From Paludisphaera soli (GTDB lineage: Bacteria > Planctomycetota > Planctomycetia > Isosphaerales > Isosphaeraceae), in assembly GCF_011064595.1 (NCBI RefSeq), contig NZ_JAALJI010000003.1, positions 1 to 64,000 of the forward strand: a stretch of 64,000 nt of DNA, given 5' to 3'. Positions 17,875 to 27,564 of this stretch are shown piece by piece (positions within the stretch are counted from its first letter, which is position 1; each line of letters starts with the position of its first letter). The notes under the pieces are model-generated. The model made no database searches and was not told the DNA's origin. It was given only the letters and a program-made list of their open reading frames with translations. The position numbers and the translations under genes are program-made.

Positions 17875-18261
17875 ATGACCATCGACCCCGTTCCGAAATG
17901 GCAGCGAATCACCGGCTGGATCCTCTCGGCGATCCTCGCCGTAGCCTTCGTCCCCAGCGCCTATTTCAAGATCGCTCAACCTCCGGGATTCCTCGAGAAT
18001 TGGTCGAAGACCTACCCGGTCGAATCGGCCCTCCCGATCGGGGTCGTTGAGCTGGTCGTGTTTGTACTCTACCTGATCCCGAAGACTCGGTATCTCGGCG
18101 GGCTCCTCTTGCTCGCCTACCTGGGCGGCGCCGTGGCGACGCACGTACAAGCCAAGGATGGGCTGTTCTTCGTGCCTGTCTTGATCGGCGTCATCGCCTG
18201 GCTGGGGCTCTATTTCCGCGACCGCCGGCTTCGAGCCCTCGTCCCGCTGGCCGACGGTTGA
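17875..18261 (+). CDS. DoxX-like family membrane protein
   Basis: A 128-residue protein with four transmembrane segments: WILSAILAVAFVPSAYFKI, IGVVELVVFVLYLIP, YLGGLLLLAYLGGAVATHV and FFVPVLIGVIAWLGLYF. This is the DoxX_2/DoxX-like layout, including the PSAYFKIAQPPGF loop after the first helix. The family is linked to thiosulfate or quinone chemistry in some organisms, but short stand-alone members are not defined. I prefer ATG 17875 over an in-frame TTG five codons earlier. A candidate promoter lies just upstream, and the gene is convergent with the nuclease gene. Confidence 0.87.
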   Translation: MTIDPVPKWQRITGWILSAILAVAFVPSAYFKIAQPPGFLENWSKTYPVESALPIGVVELVVFVLYLIPKTRYLGGLLLLAYLGGAVATHVQAKDGLFFVPVLIGVIAWLGLYFRDRRLRALVPLADG

Positions 18262-18381
18262 ACCTGGAGACCAGCCTACGAGGCCTTCCCGCATCACCGC
18301 CGACGCCGCCCGATGAGTCGGGCTGCCTGAGCACGCCGAGCCGGGCGGGAACGGCGGGCCGTCTCGGATCGATCTCCGCGT

Positions 18382-19032
18382 TCACGGAGTTACATTAAGA
18401 GGTCCTGAAGCTTCCGAGACCGTCCTCATCCGCTTGCGGTAGATGTGCGGCGGCTCGAAGGGCATGGGCCCTGCGGCCTTGGCGGCTTCCAGGACCTTGG
18501 CGGCGAGCTGGGGGAGGCCGTTGTCGCCGTAGAAGGTGATCGTCTCCTCGGCGAGCCTCGCCTTCACGATCAGGACGGAATAGTTCCTGTCGTTGAGGAC
18601 GAAGTAGCCGAGCGTCCGGCCGTAGGGGTCGAGGGTCGCGGAGCGGATCAGCTCGACCTTGGTCGCGGTCGCGAACGCTCCCATGGCGAAAGCCCGGGCT
18701 TCGAGGCCGAAAGACTGGTCGAAGGGGATCTTGTGCTCGTCGTGGCGGGTCTCGGGCGAGTCGATCCCCAGGATGCGGACCGTCTCCTCATCGCCGACGG
18801 CCCAGCGAATCAGGACGGTGTCGCCGTCGTCGACCTGGACCAGCGCAGGATCGACCGGGACGGGCTGGCCCTGCGGCCGGGGCTGGGGCTTCGACGCGGG
18901 CCCTTGACCCGCGCCGGCGGCCGGCGGCGGGGAGGGGGCCTGGGGGTCGCCGGGCCAGGCCCCGAGGGCCACTCCGAGCACGACGAGCATCGAGCAGACG
19001 ACGGCGAGGCCTCGGAAAGTTCTCGCGGGCAT
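18382..19032 (-). CDS. Exported SNase-like (thermonuclease-type) protein
   Basis: A 216-residue protein with a signal peptide or anchor (residues 1-25), a Pro/Ala-rich linker (26-60) and a staphylococcal-nuclease OB-fold domain. Recognisable parts are VDDGDTVLIRW, VRILGIDSPE (the Arg/Asp region), DPYGRTLGYFVL (second Arg region) and KARLAEETI. It would cut RNA or DNA in a calcium-dependent way outside the cytoplasm. The key DxYGR motif is present; the first catalytic Arg is less certain because the site reads RILGIDSPETR. It lies 28 bases behind the epimerase gene on the same strand, so it may be transcribed with the sugar cluster although its role is unrelated. Confidence 0.88.
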   Translation of the reverse strand: MPARTFRGLAVVCSMLVVLGVALGAWPGDPQAPSPPPAAGAGQGPASKPQPRPQGQPVPVDPALVQVDDGDTVLIRWAVGDEETVRILGIDSPETRHDEHKIPFDQSFGLEARAFAMGAFATATKVELIRSATLDPYGRTLGYFVLNDRNYSVLIVKARLAEETITFYGDNGLPQLAAKVLEAAKAAGPMPFEPPHIYRKRMRTVSEASGPLNVTP

Positions 19033-19060
19033 GGTCGGTCTGTCCTTCGGGGTATGTAGG

Positions 19061-19906
19061 TCAGTCGATGTGCTTCTTGATGAAGGCCAGGCCTTCCCGA
19101 CAGAGGCCCTCGGCGTCGGGGAAGAGGGGACGCCAGACGCGGGTGGCGGCGGCCAGGGCCGGCAGCGCGAGGCCGAAGGCCTCGATGGTGAGGTAGCCGT
19201 CGTACCCCGTCTCCTCCAGGCCCTCCCAGAATGAACCCCAGGCGACCTGGCCGGTGCCGGGCGTGCCGCGGTCGTTCTCGGAGACGTGGACGTGGATCGT
19301 CTCGGCCGCGCACGACCGGATCGCGGCGGCCTGGTCCTTCTCCTCGATGTTCGCGTGGAAGCTGTCGAACATCATCTTGCAGAACGGGTGGTCGACGGCC
19401 CGGACGAACTTCGACGCCTGCTCGGCCGTCGTCAGGAAGTAGTTTTCGAAGCGATTCAGGTACTCGATCGCCAGCCGAATCCCGTGCGCCTCGGCGCGTT
19501 CCGCGACCTTCTGCAAGGTCTCGACGCCGTGCAGGAACTCATCCTCCGTCGGCCCGGTGCCGGAGAACAGGCCGATGGTGGAGTGCAAGGGGCCGCAGAG
19601 GATCTCGCAGCCGAACTCGCGGCCGCACTCCAGCACGCGGTCGAGGTAGGCGACGGCCGCCTCGCGGACCTTCGGGTCGGCCGAGATCGGGTTGATCTCA
19701 GGGCCCCCCATCACCGTGACGGCCGTGGCCCCCAGTCCCAGGGTTTCGAGCCTCTTGCCCAGCCGCTTGTAGGCCGCCAGGTCGGCAGTCTGGAAGATGG
19801 GGACCTCGACCGAGTCGAAGCCGACGGCCTTGATCCGTTCGAGCACGCCGTCCTGCGCCTCAGTGACGTGATCGGTCCACAGGAGCAGATTCATGCCGGT
19901 CTTCAT
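19061..19906 (-). CDS. Sugar epimerase of the D-tagatose 3-epimerase / TIM-barrel isomerase family
   Basis: A 281-residue cytoplasmic (beta/alpha)8 enzyme. It opens with MNLLLWTDHVTE, typical of ketose 3-epimerases, and shows a four-residue metal site in the right order and spacing: Glu148 (RLAIEYLNRFE), Asp181 (MMFDSFHANIEE), His207 (IHVHVSEND) and Glu242 (LTIEAFG). The reaction is probably epimerisation at C3 of a free ketose or a 3-keto-sugar derivative. A GAGGA site precedes the ATG. It follows a Gfo/Idh/MocA dehydrogenase and a second isomerase on the same strand, which points to a shared sugar pathway. Substrate cannot be read from sequence. Confidence 0.9.
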   Translation of the reverse strand: MKTGMNLLLWTDHVTEAQDGVLERIKAVGFDSVEVPIFQTADLAAYKRLGKRLETLGLGATAVTVMGGPEINPISADPKVREAAVAYLDRVLECGREFGCEILCGPLHSTIGLFSGTGPTEDEFLHGVETLQKVAERAEAHGIRLAIEYLNRFENYFLTTAEQASKFVRAVDHPFCKMMFDSFHANIEEKDQAAAIRSCAAETIHVHVSENDRGTPGTGQVAWGSFWEGLEETGYDGYLTIEAFGLALPALAAATRVWRPLFPDAEGLCREGLAFIKKHID

Positions 19907-19984
19907 CGCGACGGTCCTCGGGCTGGAGAGGGCGAAAGGGGGCCGCCGGGGAGAGGGCCGGCGGCGCGTCGATCCGGCGGGGGG

Positions 19985-21133
19985 TCAGACGGGGACGACC
20001 GTCTCCCATTTCTTGTGCTCGGCCGAGTCCAGCACGGCGTCGCAGACCGCTTGCGTGGCGAGGGCGTCGCGGAAGGTCGGCGGGGTGGACTTGCCGGAGC
20101 CCAGGTTCTCCAGGAAGTCGGCGACCTGGTGGACGAAGGTGTGCTCGTAGCCGATCTGGAGGCCTGGCACCCACCAGTTCTTCATGTAGGGCTGGTCGCC
20201 GTCGGTGACGTGGATCGAACGCCAGCCGCGGATGATCGAGTCGTCGCCGTGGTCGAAGTACTCCAGCCGGTGGAGGTCGTGCAGATCCCAGCGGATCGAG
20301 GCCTTCTCGCCGTTGATCTCGAACGTGTACAGCGCCTTGTGGCCGCGGGCGTAGCGGGTGGATTCGAACAGGCCGAGCGACCCGTTGTCGAACCGGCACA
20401 TGAACGCGCAGGCGTCGTCGATGCCGACGGGCTCCACCTTGCCCGTGAGGTTGTGCTTGCGCTCCTTGATGAACGTCTCCGTCATGGCCGAGACCGACTC
20501 GATGTGGCCGTTGAGCCAGAGCGCCGTGTCGATGCAGTGGGCGAGCAGGTCGCCGGTCACGCCCGAGCCCGCGGCGGCGGCGTCGAGCCGCCAGAGGCCG
20601 GCCCCCCCCTGGGGAAGCTCGGTGGAGATGGTCCAGTCCTGAAGGAACTGGGCGCGGTAGTGGAAGATCCGGCCGAGGCGGCCCTCCTCGATCAGCTTCT
20701 TCGCGAGGCTGACGGCCGGCACGCGGCGATAGTTGTACCAGACCGTGTTGACGACCCCGGCCTTCTCGACGGCGTCGACCATCGCCTGGCCCTGGACCAG
20801 GTCCATCGCCAGCGGCTTCTCGCAGAGGATCATCTTGCCGGCCTCGGCGGCGGCGATGGCGATCTCGGCGTGGGTGTTGTTGGGCGTGCAGATGTCGATC
20901 GCGTCGACGTCCTCGCGCTCGACGAGCTTCCGCCAGTCGGTCTCGACCGACTCGTAGCCCCAGTTGTCGGCGAAGGCCTGGGCGGCGGCCTTGTCGCGGC
21001 CGCAGACCGCCTTCAGGACCGGGCGGTACGGGACGTCGAAGAAGTCGTTGACGCGCTTGTAGGCGTTGGAGTGCGTCCGGCCCATGAAGCCGTAGCCGAC
21101 GAGGCCGATGTTGAGGTTCTTCTTCTCGGACAT
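19985..21133 (-). CDS. Gfo/Idh/MocA family NAD(P)-dependent oxidoreductase
   Basis: A 382-residue cytoplasmic dehydrogenase. The N-terminal Rossmann fold has [31 protein letters not shown] and CEKPLAMDL, where the Lys of EKP is catalytic. The C-terminal domain has [17 protein letters not shown] and the substrate-side [17 protein letters not shown]. Enzymes of this family oxidise a sugar hydroxyl to a ketone or work in reverse. AGGTGA precedes the ATG at 21133. It has no Tat signal, unlike the two paralogues near 55-58 kb. Neighbours on both sides are sugar isomerases, 52 and 78 bases away, so an oxidation-isomerisation route is likely. Confidence 0.94.
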   Translation of the reverse strand: MSEKKNLNIGLVGYGFMGRTHSNAYKRVNDFFDVPYRPVLKAVCGRDKAAAQAFADNWGYESVETDWRKLVEREDVDAIDICTPNNTHAEIAIAAAEAGKMILCEKPLAMDLVQGQAMVDAVEKAGVVNTVWYNYRRVPAVSLAKKLIEEGRLGRIFHYRAQFLQDWTISTELPQGGAGLWRLDAAAAGSGVTGDLLAHCIDTALWLNGHIESVSAMTETFIKERKHNLTGKVEPVGIDDACAFMCRFDNGSLGLFESTRYARGHKALYTFEINGEKASIRWDLHDLHRLEYFDHGDDSIIRGWRSIHVTDGDQPYMKNWWVPGLQIGYEHTFVHQVADFLENLGSGKSTPPTFRDALATQAVCDAVLDSAEHKKWETVVPV

Positions 21134-21185
21134 GAGATCACCTGGGAATGGGGGCGAATGCGAGGGGGACGTTCGGCTCCGGCGG

Positions 21186-22244
<1,059 letters not shown>

Positions 22245-22323
22245 CGGAGGCACCTCGCGCGTCGGATCGTCTGGGGAGGGGAGGGTAAGGTTCCCGCGTG
22301 TCGAGGGGTCGGGCCGGGGGCCC

Positions 22324-22929
22324 TCACCATCGAGGGTACGGGTCGATGAGGGTCTCGTGGAGCAGGCGGTCGACCTTGCGGACGCGACGGATGCCGAAGA
22401 ATCCGGCCGCGGACCTCGAATGCGTTTCCAGGCCCTCGAAGTAGAGGTCGCCGGTGCCGTCCGCGTACTCGAACCAGGACGTGTCGGCGATCATCCCCGG
22501 GATCAGGGAGCAGACCGCCAGGCCGCCGTCGCGGGGGTCGAACCGACCGATCAGGACGCGCTGGTCGGTCAGGCCGTAGATCGTCCGGGCGAGCGTCCAG
22601 CGGCGGGCGATCCAGGACCCCGTGCGACCGAGGGCGTTCGCCGCGATCAGGCCGCCGAGGACGAAGGGAGCGAGGCAAAAACCGAGGAAGACCGCCGACG
22701 GCCTGACGACCGGCTGTTCGAAGATCCCGAGCATCCCGGCCAGGGAGACCCCCGAGAGGGAAGTGAGCGCCACGACGAACATCAGGGGCACGACCCGGAC
22801 GGGTCGCATCCGAGGGAGGCTCGGCCGCTCGGACCAGAGCAGGGTCTCGCCGGGGGCGAGCTCCGGCTTGAAGCCCTCGGCGAGAGGGTCGTCGAAGTCG
22901 TCCGCATCGCACCAGCCTGGATGGTCCAT
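22324..22929 (-). CDS. PH domain-containing membrane protein
   Basis: A 201-residue protein. The N-terminus has [19 protein letters not shown], a pattern that leads into bacterial PH-like (YdbS/YdbT-type) proteins. Two transmembrane segments follow ([20 protein letters not shown] and [18 protein letters not shown]), and then a beta-rich C-terminal half with [14 protein letters not shown] and DLYFEGLET. Function of this family is unknown; members sit in the inner membrane with the PH-like domain in the cytoplasm. A GAGGGA site precedes the ATG. It lies inside a run of sugar-cluster genes, 40 bases after the L7/L12-like gene, but nothing links it to sugars except position. Confidence 0.77.
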   Translation of the reverse strand: MDHPGWCDADDFDDPLAEGFKPELAPGETLLWSERPSLPRMRPVRVVPLMFVVALTSLSGVSLAGMLGIFEQPVVRPSAVFLGFCLAPFVLGGLIAANALGRTGSWIARRWTLARTIYGLTDQRVLIGRFDPRDGGLAVCSLIPGMIADTSWFEYADGTGDLYFEGLETHSRSAAGFFGIRRVRKVDRLLHETLIDPYPRW

Positions 22930-22969
22930 CGCGGGATTCCCTCGGGCGGTCTGGCGGGGTGGGTCGGCC

Positions 22970-23320
22970 TCAGTGGTCGTCCTCGGGCGTCGCCGCGGCG
23001 ACGCCCGCGCGGGAGGCCAGGTGGTCGATCTCGCGCTGGGCGACGGACTGCCGGGCGCCGGTGAGCCGCCGGTACTCCGCGATCGCCTCGGCGGTCTTGC
23101 CGAGCCGGACGAGTTCCACGACCACCGACGGGACGTGCTCGTCGTGTCCGATGCCCAGGTTCGTCAGGATCAGGTCGAGCTTGCGTTCGATGCGGGCGAG
23201 CTGCCAGTCGACGTCGCCGCCGCCGGCCGACCGCGAGAGTCCGATGACGAGGAGCACCGCGAACAGGCCGCCGAGGATCAGCAGAGCCGCCACGGCGATC
23301 AGGGTCCACTCCAGCAACAT
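22970..23320 (-). CDS. Membrane-anchored protein with ribosomal L7/L12 C-terminal-like domain
   Basis: A 116-residue protein. One N-terminal transmembrane helix (LIAVAALLILGGLFAVLLVI) is followed by a short coiled linker (DWQLARIERKLDLILTNLGI). The domain PSVVVELVRLGKTAEAIAEY followed by RRLTGARQSVA and REIDHL resembles the C-terminal fold of ribosomal protein L7/L12. In bacteria such anchored domains are uncharacterised; they may bind translation factors or simply share the fold. GAGG precedes the ATG. It lies 40 bases ahead of the PH-domain gene and is probably translated from the same mRNA. Confidence 0.72.
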   Translation of the reverse strand: MLLEWTLIAVAALLILGGLFAVLLVIGLSRSAGGGDVDWQLARIERKLDLILTNLGIGHDEHVPSVVVELVRLGKTAEAIAEYRRLTGARQSVAQREIDHLASRAGVAAATPEDDH

Positions 23321-23410
23321 GCGGGGGCCTCGGGTCGTCCCCGAGCCCCGGGGCCCCGCCCTGACGCGGCCGGCCCCGGAGATCGTGGTCGCGATGGATC
23401 GGGTCGCGGA

Positions 23411-24646
23411 TCAGCCGCCCTTCAGGTGATCGCCGACCTTCGGCAGGTTCGGGTGGGCGTCGGGTCCGAAATAGCGAAGGCTCACGAACGGCTCGCTGCC
23501 GGTGTTCTTGAAGGTGACGCCCTCGGCGGCCCGCTTGTGGGCGACGAAGACCTCGTCCTTCGTGATCTCGCCGAAGCGGATGAAGTTCGGGCTGTCGACG
23601 TCGAGCTTTCCGATCGTCCCGCTCCCCTGCACCACGGTCAGGCCGTAGGCGCCGGGGTCCTTGATGGTGGCCGAGCGGCCCGGCAGGACGGTCAGCTCGC
23701 AGGCGCTGAAGACCTGCTTGCCGGCGACGGTGCCGTAGACGATCCACTTGTCGAGGTAGCCGTCCTGCTCCGAGCCGGAGCGGACGATCGGCTCCAGGTA
23801 GTGGTTGGCCTTGAACTCGGGGTCGACGTTTTGCTCCCAGTCGAGCTGGTCGACGAGGTAGTCGAGATCCTGGTGGTACTCCTTGGGCACGTCCTTGACG
23901 AGCAGCTCCCAGGGGACGCGGCGGCCCTCGACGAGCGACTGATACATCCCGAAGACGTCCGAGCCCCACTGCGGCTCATAGGTCACGAGAGAGCCCGGGG
24001 CGTGGAGGACGTCGGGCGGGATCAACCAGCCGGTGCCGGGCTTGAGGCGGTAGGCCTTGGAGAGGTCCAGGATCCCGTTGTCGCCCTTGTTCCAGTCTTC
24101 CAGGCAGCGGCGGACATCTTCCTTCTTGGTGCCCGGCTCCAGGCCCATGAAGGTGTAGGGGAAGTTGTTGCCCGTCCAGTTGAGCTGGGGTGGGAAGTAG
24201 TAGCTCTCGGGCTTCCCCTCCAGCCCGATCTTCTCGGCCTGCTCCTGGGACTGGTGCATGTGGTGGGGAATCGGGCCCAGGTTGTCGAAGAACTTGCTGT
24301 AGACGGGCCACCGCTTGTACTTGGCCCAGATCGCCTGGCCGACGATCTCCTCGCCGTGGGCGCCGATGGCGTCGCGGAGGGTGAACTTGCCGCCGTCGTG
24401 GACGACGTAGCTGAGTCCCTCGTCCGGCGGGGCCCCCTCGTTGGCGGCGGGGGTGGTCGAGCCGAACCAACGCTCGTCGATGCCGCCGCGGTGCGTGCCC
24501 AGGGCGTAGAGGTCCTCGCGCGACAGCTTGAGCCGGGCGCCCGGCATCAGGAAGGATCGGGGCACCCAGGTGGGGGCCAGCCGCAAGATCCCTTCGCCCG
24601 CGTCAAGCGCCGCGCGCGTCTTCGCCGCCACGTTCTGATCGCTCAT
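23411..24646 (-). CDS. Cupin/class I mannose-6-phosphate isomerase-like protein
   Basis: A 411-residue soluble protein with two cupin halves. The N-terminal half has the metal-site sequence GPIPHHMHQSQEQAEKIG (paired His) and GKPESYYFPPQLN. The C-terminal half has RLKPGTGWLIPPDVLHAPG, the second cupin strand pair with HAP. The layout resembles type I phosphomannose isomerase but is not a close match, so it probably isomerises another sugar phosphate or keto-sugar. I chose ATG 24646 (MSDQNVAAKTR); a longer frame starts at 24754 without family character. It is the first gene of the leftward sugar cluster and may set the entry point of the pathway. Confidence 0.83.
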   Translation of the reverse strand: MSDQNVAAKTRAALDAGEGILRLAPTWVPRSFLMPGARLKLSREDLYALGTHRGGIDERWFGSTTPAANEGAPPDEGLSYVVHDGGKFTLRDAIGAHGEEIVGQAIWAKYKRWPVYSKFFDNLGPIPHHMHQSQEQAEKIGLEGKPESYYFPPQLNWTGNNFPYTFMGLEPGTKKEDVRRCLEDWNKGDNGILDLSKAYRLKPGTGWLIPPDVLHAPGSLVTYEPQWGSDVFGMYQSLVEGRRVPWELLVKDVPKEYHQDLDYLVDQLDWEQNVDPEFKANHYLEPIVRSGSEQDGYLDKWIVYGTVAGKQVFSACELTVLPGRSATIKDPGAYGLTVVQGSGTIGKLDVDSPNFIRFGEITKDEVFVAHKRAAEGVTFKNTGSEPFVSLRYFGPDAHPNLPKVGDHLKGG

Positions 24647-24817
24647 CCCACCCTCACTCGTCGTCTGCGGCCCCGATGATTCCGTCACCAGGGCCAGGCC
24701 ATGCGCGAACCGCCCCGCCACTCGCAATGCGGGGCCGAAACGGTTGTAAGTCAAGCCGCCGCCCGACGCAAGCGCCGAGACGCGACCGTGCGTCGATTCG
24801 CGGCCCGCCCGGAGCGG

Positions 24818-25465
24818 TCAGGCCCGGAATAGCGGATCGCGCGATGGCCGGGGGAGGTGAGAACCGACGGTCGCCGGCGTCCAGTAAGGCAGGGGAAGGC
24901 CCGACCCGGGAGGATCGACCGCGACGTCGATCCGGTAGGACTGGTTCCATCGCGCCGATCGGCTCTCGCAGGAGAGTCCCCACGTTCCGCCCCGGTCGAC
25001 CGGGATCAGCCCGCCGTCGTCCAGCAGGAAGAGCACCGGACCGATCGACGTGATGAGCCTCAGGCACTCCCAGAGGTCTTCAGGCTTGAGGCCCCGGTGT
25101 CGATTTGCATCGATTCGTCGGGAGCCGGCCCGTCGAAGATCCTCCAGGGCTCGCTCGAATTTGGCTTCGCTCCACAACGGATGCTTGCGACGGAGGTCGC
25201 GGATCAACCCTTCCTCATCGCCCGCTTGCTCGGAGCCTGTTCCTGGAAATCCGAAGCTACCTTCGTACTCACCGTGGCTTTCGTTCATGGACCATGACTT
25301 GCCGCCGAGGGAGCCGCTCCAGGCCGGGGATGGCTCGCCGAGGGGCACGAAAAGACGGGCCCACCGGAAACGCCGGTTGATCTCGGGGACGAGATTCTCG
25401 AGGCCAGTCGGTGCGATGCACCAGAGCCTGACGGTGTCCCGGACGCCTTCGCGTGTCGAGGGCAT
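24818..25465 (-). CDS. Hypothetical protein
   Basis: A 215-residue soluble protein with no signal peptide or membrane segment. It is rich in charged and aromatic residues: RLWCIAPTGLENLVPEINRR near the start, a middle region KHPLWSEAKFERALEDL and a C-terminal TSIGPVLFLLDDGGLIPVD. I do not recognise the family. GAGAGGAGG seven bases before ATG 25465 is one of the strongest ribosome sites in the window and supports the gene. It is transcribed toward the sugar cluster, 171 bases upstream of the cupin gene. Confidence 0.68.
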   Translation of the reverse strand: MPSTREGVRDTVRLWCIAPTGLENLVPEINRRFRWARLFVPLGEPSPAWSGSLGGKSWSMNESHGEYEGSFGFPGTGSEQAGDEEGLIRDLRRKHPLWSEAKFERALEDLRRAGSRRIDANRHRGLKPEDLWECLRLITSIGPVLFLLDDGGLIPVDRGGTWGLSCESRSARWNQSYRIDVAVDPPGSGLPLPYWTPATVGSHLPRPSRDPLFRA

Positions 25466-25782
25466 CGGCGAACCTCCTCTCACTTGGTTAGCGATCTGCC
25501 GGTCCCACCCATGGACCGGTCGACGGCCCGAACCGACGACAGCCTCACACCTGGACCGAAAACCCCTGGGTTTCGTTCGCGAGTTTTCGGTTCGCAGCAA
25601 AGTCTCTCATCCCGAACGCTGGGAGACAGCGCCCGCTCCCGATGAGATCGGTGATCCCGAGGTTTCGCAGAACATGGAAGTTGTGAACGGAGGCCGGCAC
25701 TGTTGACAACGGCGGCACGGCGATTGACGATCCAGCGTACTCGCCATCGGCTCGCCGCTCGGATAACCCCGCGAGGCCTACC
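25466..25782. other. Divergent intergenic region upstream of the GxGYxYP gene
   Basis: A 317-base gap between the divergent hypothetical and GxGYxYP genes. Besides the TTGACA-type promoter near 25703 I see no RNA gene or conserved hairpin. Any promoter for the leftward gene must lie in the first half but is not obvious. Confidence 0.4.
25703..25731 (+). promoter_or_regulatory. Candidate housekeeping promoter of the GxGYxYP gene
   Basis: A perfect TTGACA followed after 17 bases by GACGAT, which matches three of six -10 positions. Transcription would begin near 25738, 45 bases before the ATG at 25783. Confidence 0.45.
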
Positions 25783-27525
25783 ATGATCGCCCGCTCCGCC
25801 GCCTCAAGGTGCCTGCCGTTCCTCATCGTCTTGGCGACCGCCGCGGCGTCACACGCCGATACGCCGTCCATCCTCGCCCACAAGCTCTCCGCGCGGGGCG
25901 ACGTCGCCTCGTACGACGAGGCGATGGCGGCCGCGACGCTCCAGGGGATCCTCAACCGCGACGCGCCCAACGTCTACGTTTCCTCGAACGCCCACCCGCG
26001 ACCCGCCCATTGGCTGGAGATCCTGCGCCGTCCCGGCGGCTGGCTGGAAGGCCGCGCGGTCGGTGAGCCGGTGGACCTCGACCGCCTCGTCGAATCGGCT
26101 CGCGGGCGAGTTCGGGGAGCCGTCATCTGGGACCCGGTCGTCCCGGCGACCGTGAACGTGGCGACGACGATTGCGGGCGTGGAAGACGGGATCGTCCTGA
26201 GCCCTGAGCTGGCCGAGGCTCGCCTGAAAGCCTGGGGCCTGCCGATCCTCCATGATCTTCGCGGGAAGTTCGACGGCCGGGAGACGGGGAGCAAGAAGAA
26301 CGACGCCTACCGCTGGGCGGTGCGCGAATACCTGGACAAGGGGCTCTGCTCGTCCCATCGGCTCTTCCTGAACGAGGACGCCGCCACGAGGCGGGCCGAA
26401 GGTGCCCTGGGCGACGTCGTCACCCGCGACTGGGCCGTCAAGAATCGGGGGTTCGTCTTCGATCTGTCCCCCTGGGGCGACGAGGTCCCGGCCGACGACC
26501 CGCATCAACGGCTGGGGCTTGATCTCGAAACGTATCGGATGATCCTCCAATCGATCTCGCGGAATGCGGCCGGGCGGCAACTGACCGAGTTAGCCGGCTT
26601 CTTCTCGTTCGCCAAGTACGCGGCCGTCCCCGGCCATGAGAGCCGCCACGACCCGGTCTTCACCGAATGGGAGACAGTTCGGCTGATCTCGCCGTTCGGC
26701 TGCTATCAGAACACGATCACCGGCGACAGCTTCAACCAGTCGTTCCACAGCCAGGCGCCGCGAAAGCCCCTGACGCAGCGGAGGCCGACGCTCCGGACCG
26801 GGCCGGGCGAGACGACCTACATCGCCATGTTCATGGCCGACTACGACTCCTCCTTCGCGCTGTACGACATCCTGCCCTCGAAATGGGATTCGCCCCATCG
26901 GGGGAAGGTGCCGCTGGCCTGGGGGATCAACCCGAACCTGCTAGAGACCTACCCGGACCTCGTCGCCCACGTCTACGCGACGGCGACCCCCAATGATCTC
27001 TTCACGGCCGACGCCAGCGCGGCGGGGTACTTCAACCCCAACCAGCTCCCGGCGTCGCTGCTCCCGCTTTTCGTGGTGCACAACCGGAAGTTCTTCCGCG
27101 AGGCCGACATGACCATCGCGCCGATGGTCCTGGACTGGGACCAGCCGACGGATGCGGTGAAGGACGCCTTCCACGAGTTCGCGCCCGACGGCTTCGCGAC
27201 GATCGTCATGGACATATACAACCAGGGAGGGAAGCCCCCGAAGCCGCACCTCTGGAAGGGGATGCCCGTCACGGAACTCATCAGCGAGCCCTGGGATTTC
27301 ACGCAGTCGGCAGGGGCGGCCGACGTGATCCACGGCCGGATCGCAAAACGTCCGGCCCATGAGACGGGGTTCCTGCTCTCACGCCTCGTCTGGATGTCCC
27401 CGACCGACGTTATCCGGGCGTTCGACGCACTTCGGGCGAAGTATCCCGACGATCGGTTCGAGCTGGTCGACATCCAGTCGTTCTTCAACCTGTTCCGCGA
27501 GGATCAGGAGCGGCGGGGTCGCTGA
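25783..27525 (+). CDS. Exported GxGYxYP-family putative glycoside hydrolase
   Basis: A 580-residue protein with a signal peptide (residues 1-25, ending SHA). The N-terminal half matches GxGYxYP_N: YDEAMAAATLQGILNRDAPN early on, then AVIWDPVVPATVNVATTIAG. The family motif region here reads DASAAGYFNP (residues 410-419), a degenerate form of the GxGYxYP hallmark, followed by NQLPASLLP. The C-terminal part contains GETTYIAMFMADYDSSFALY and ITIAPMVLDWD-like strands. The family is thought to act on glycans, but this has not been shown. It is probably secreted. A TTGACA promoter lies upstream, and the next gene, on the other strand, is a sugar-nucleotide enzyme. Confidence 0.85.
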   Translation: MIARSAASRCLPFLIVLATAAASHADTPSILAHKLSARGDVASYDEAMAAATLQGILNRDAPNVYVSSNAHPRPAHWLEILRRPGGWLEGRAVGEPVDLDRLVESARGRVRGAVIWDPVVPATVNVATTIAGVEDGIVLSPELAEARLKAWGLPILHDLRGKFDGRETGSKKNDAYRWAVREYLDKGLCSSHRLFLNEDAATRRAEGALGDVVTRDWAVKNRGFVFDLSPWGDEVPADDPHQRLGLDLETYRMILQSISRNAAGRQLTELAGFFSFAKYAAVPGHESRHDPVFTEWETVRLISPFGCYQNTITGDSFNQSFHSQAPRKPLTQRRPTLRTGPGETTYIAMFMADYDSSFALYDILPSKWDSPHRGKVPLAWGINPNLLETYPDLVAHVYATATPNDLFTADASAAGYFNPNQLPASLLPLFVVHNRKFFREADMTIAPMVLDWDQPTDAVKDAFHEFAPDGFATIVMDIYNQGGKPPKPHLWKGMPVTELISEPWDFTQSAGAADVIHGRIAKRPAHETGFLLSRLVWMSPTDVIRAFDALRAKYPDDRFELVDIQSFFNLFREDQERRGR

Positions 27526-27564
27526 GGCCCTGCTCGGGCGAAGTTCGCCCCGCCCTCCCTGACT

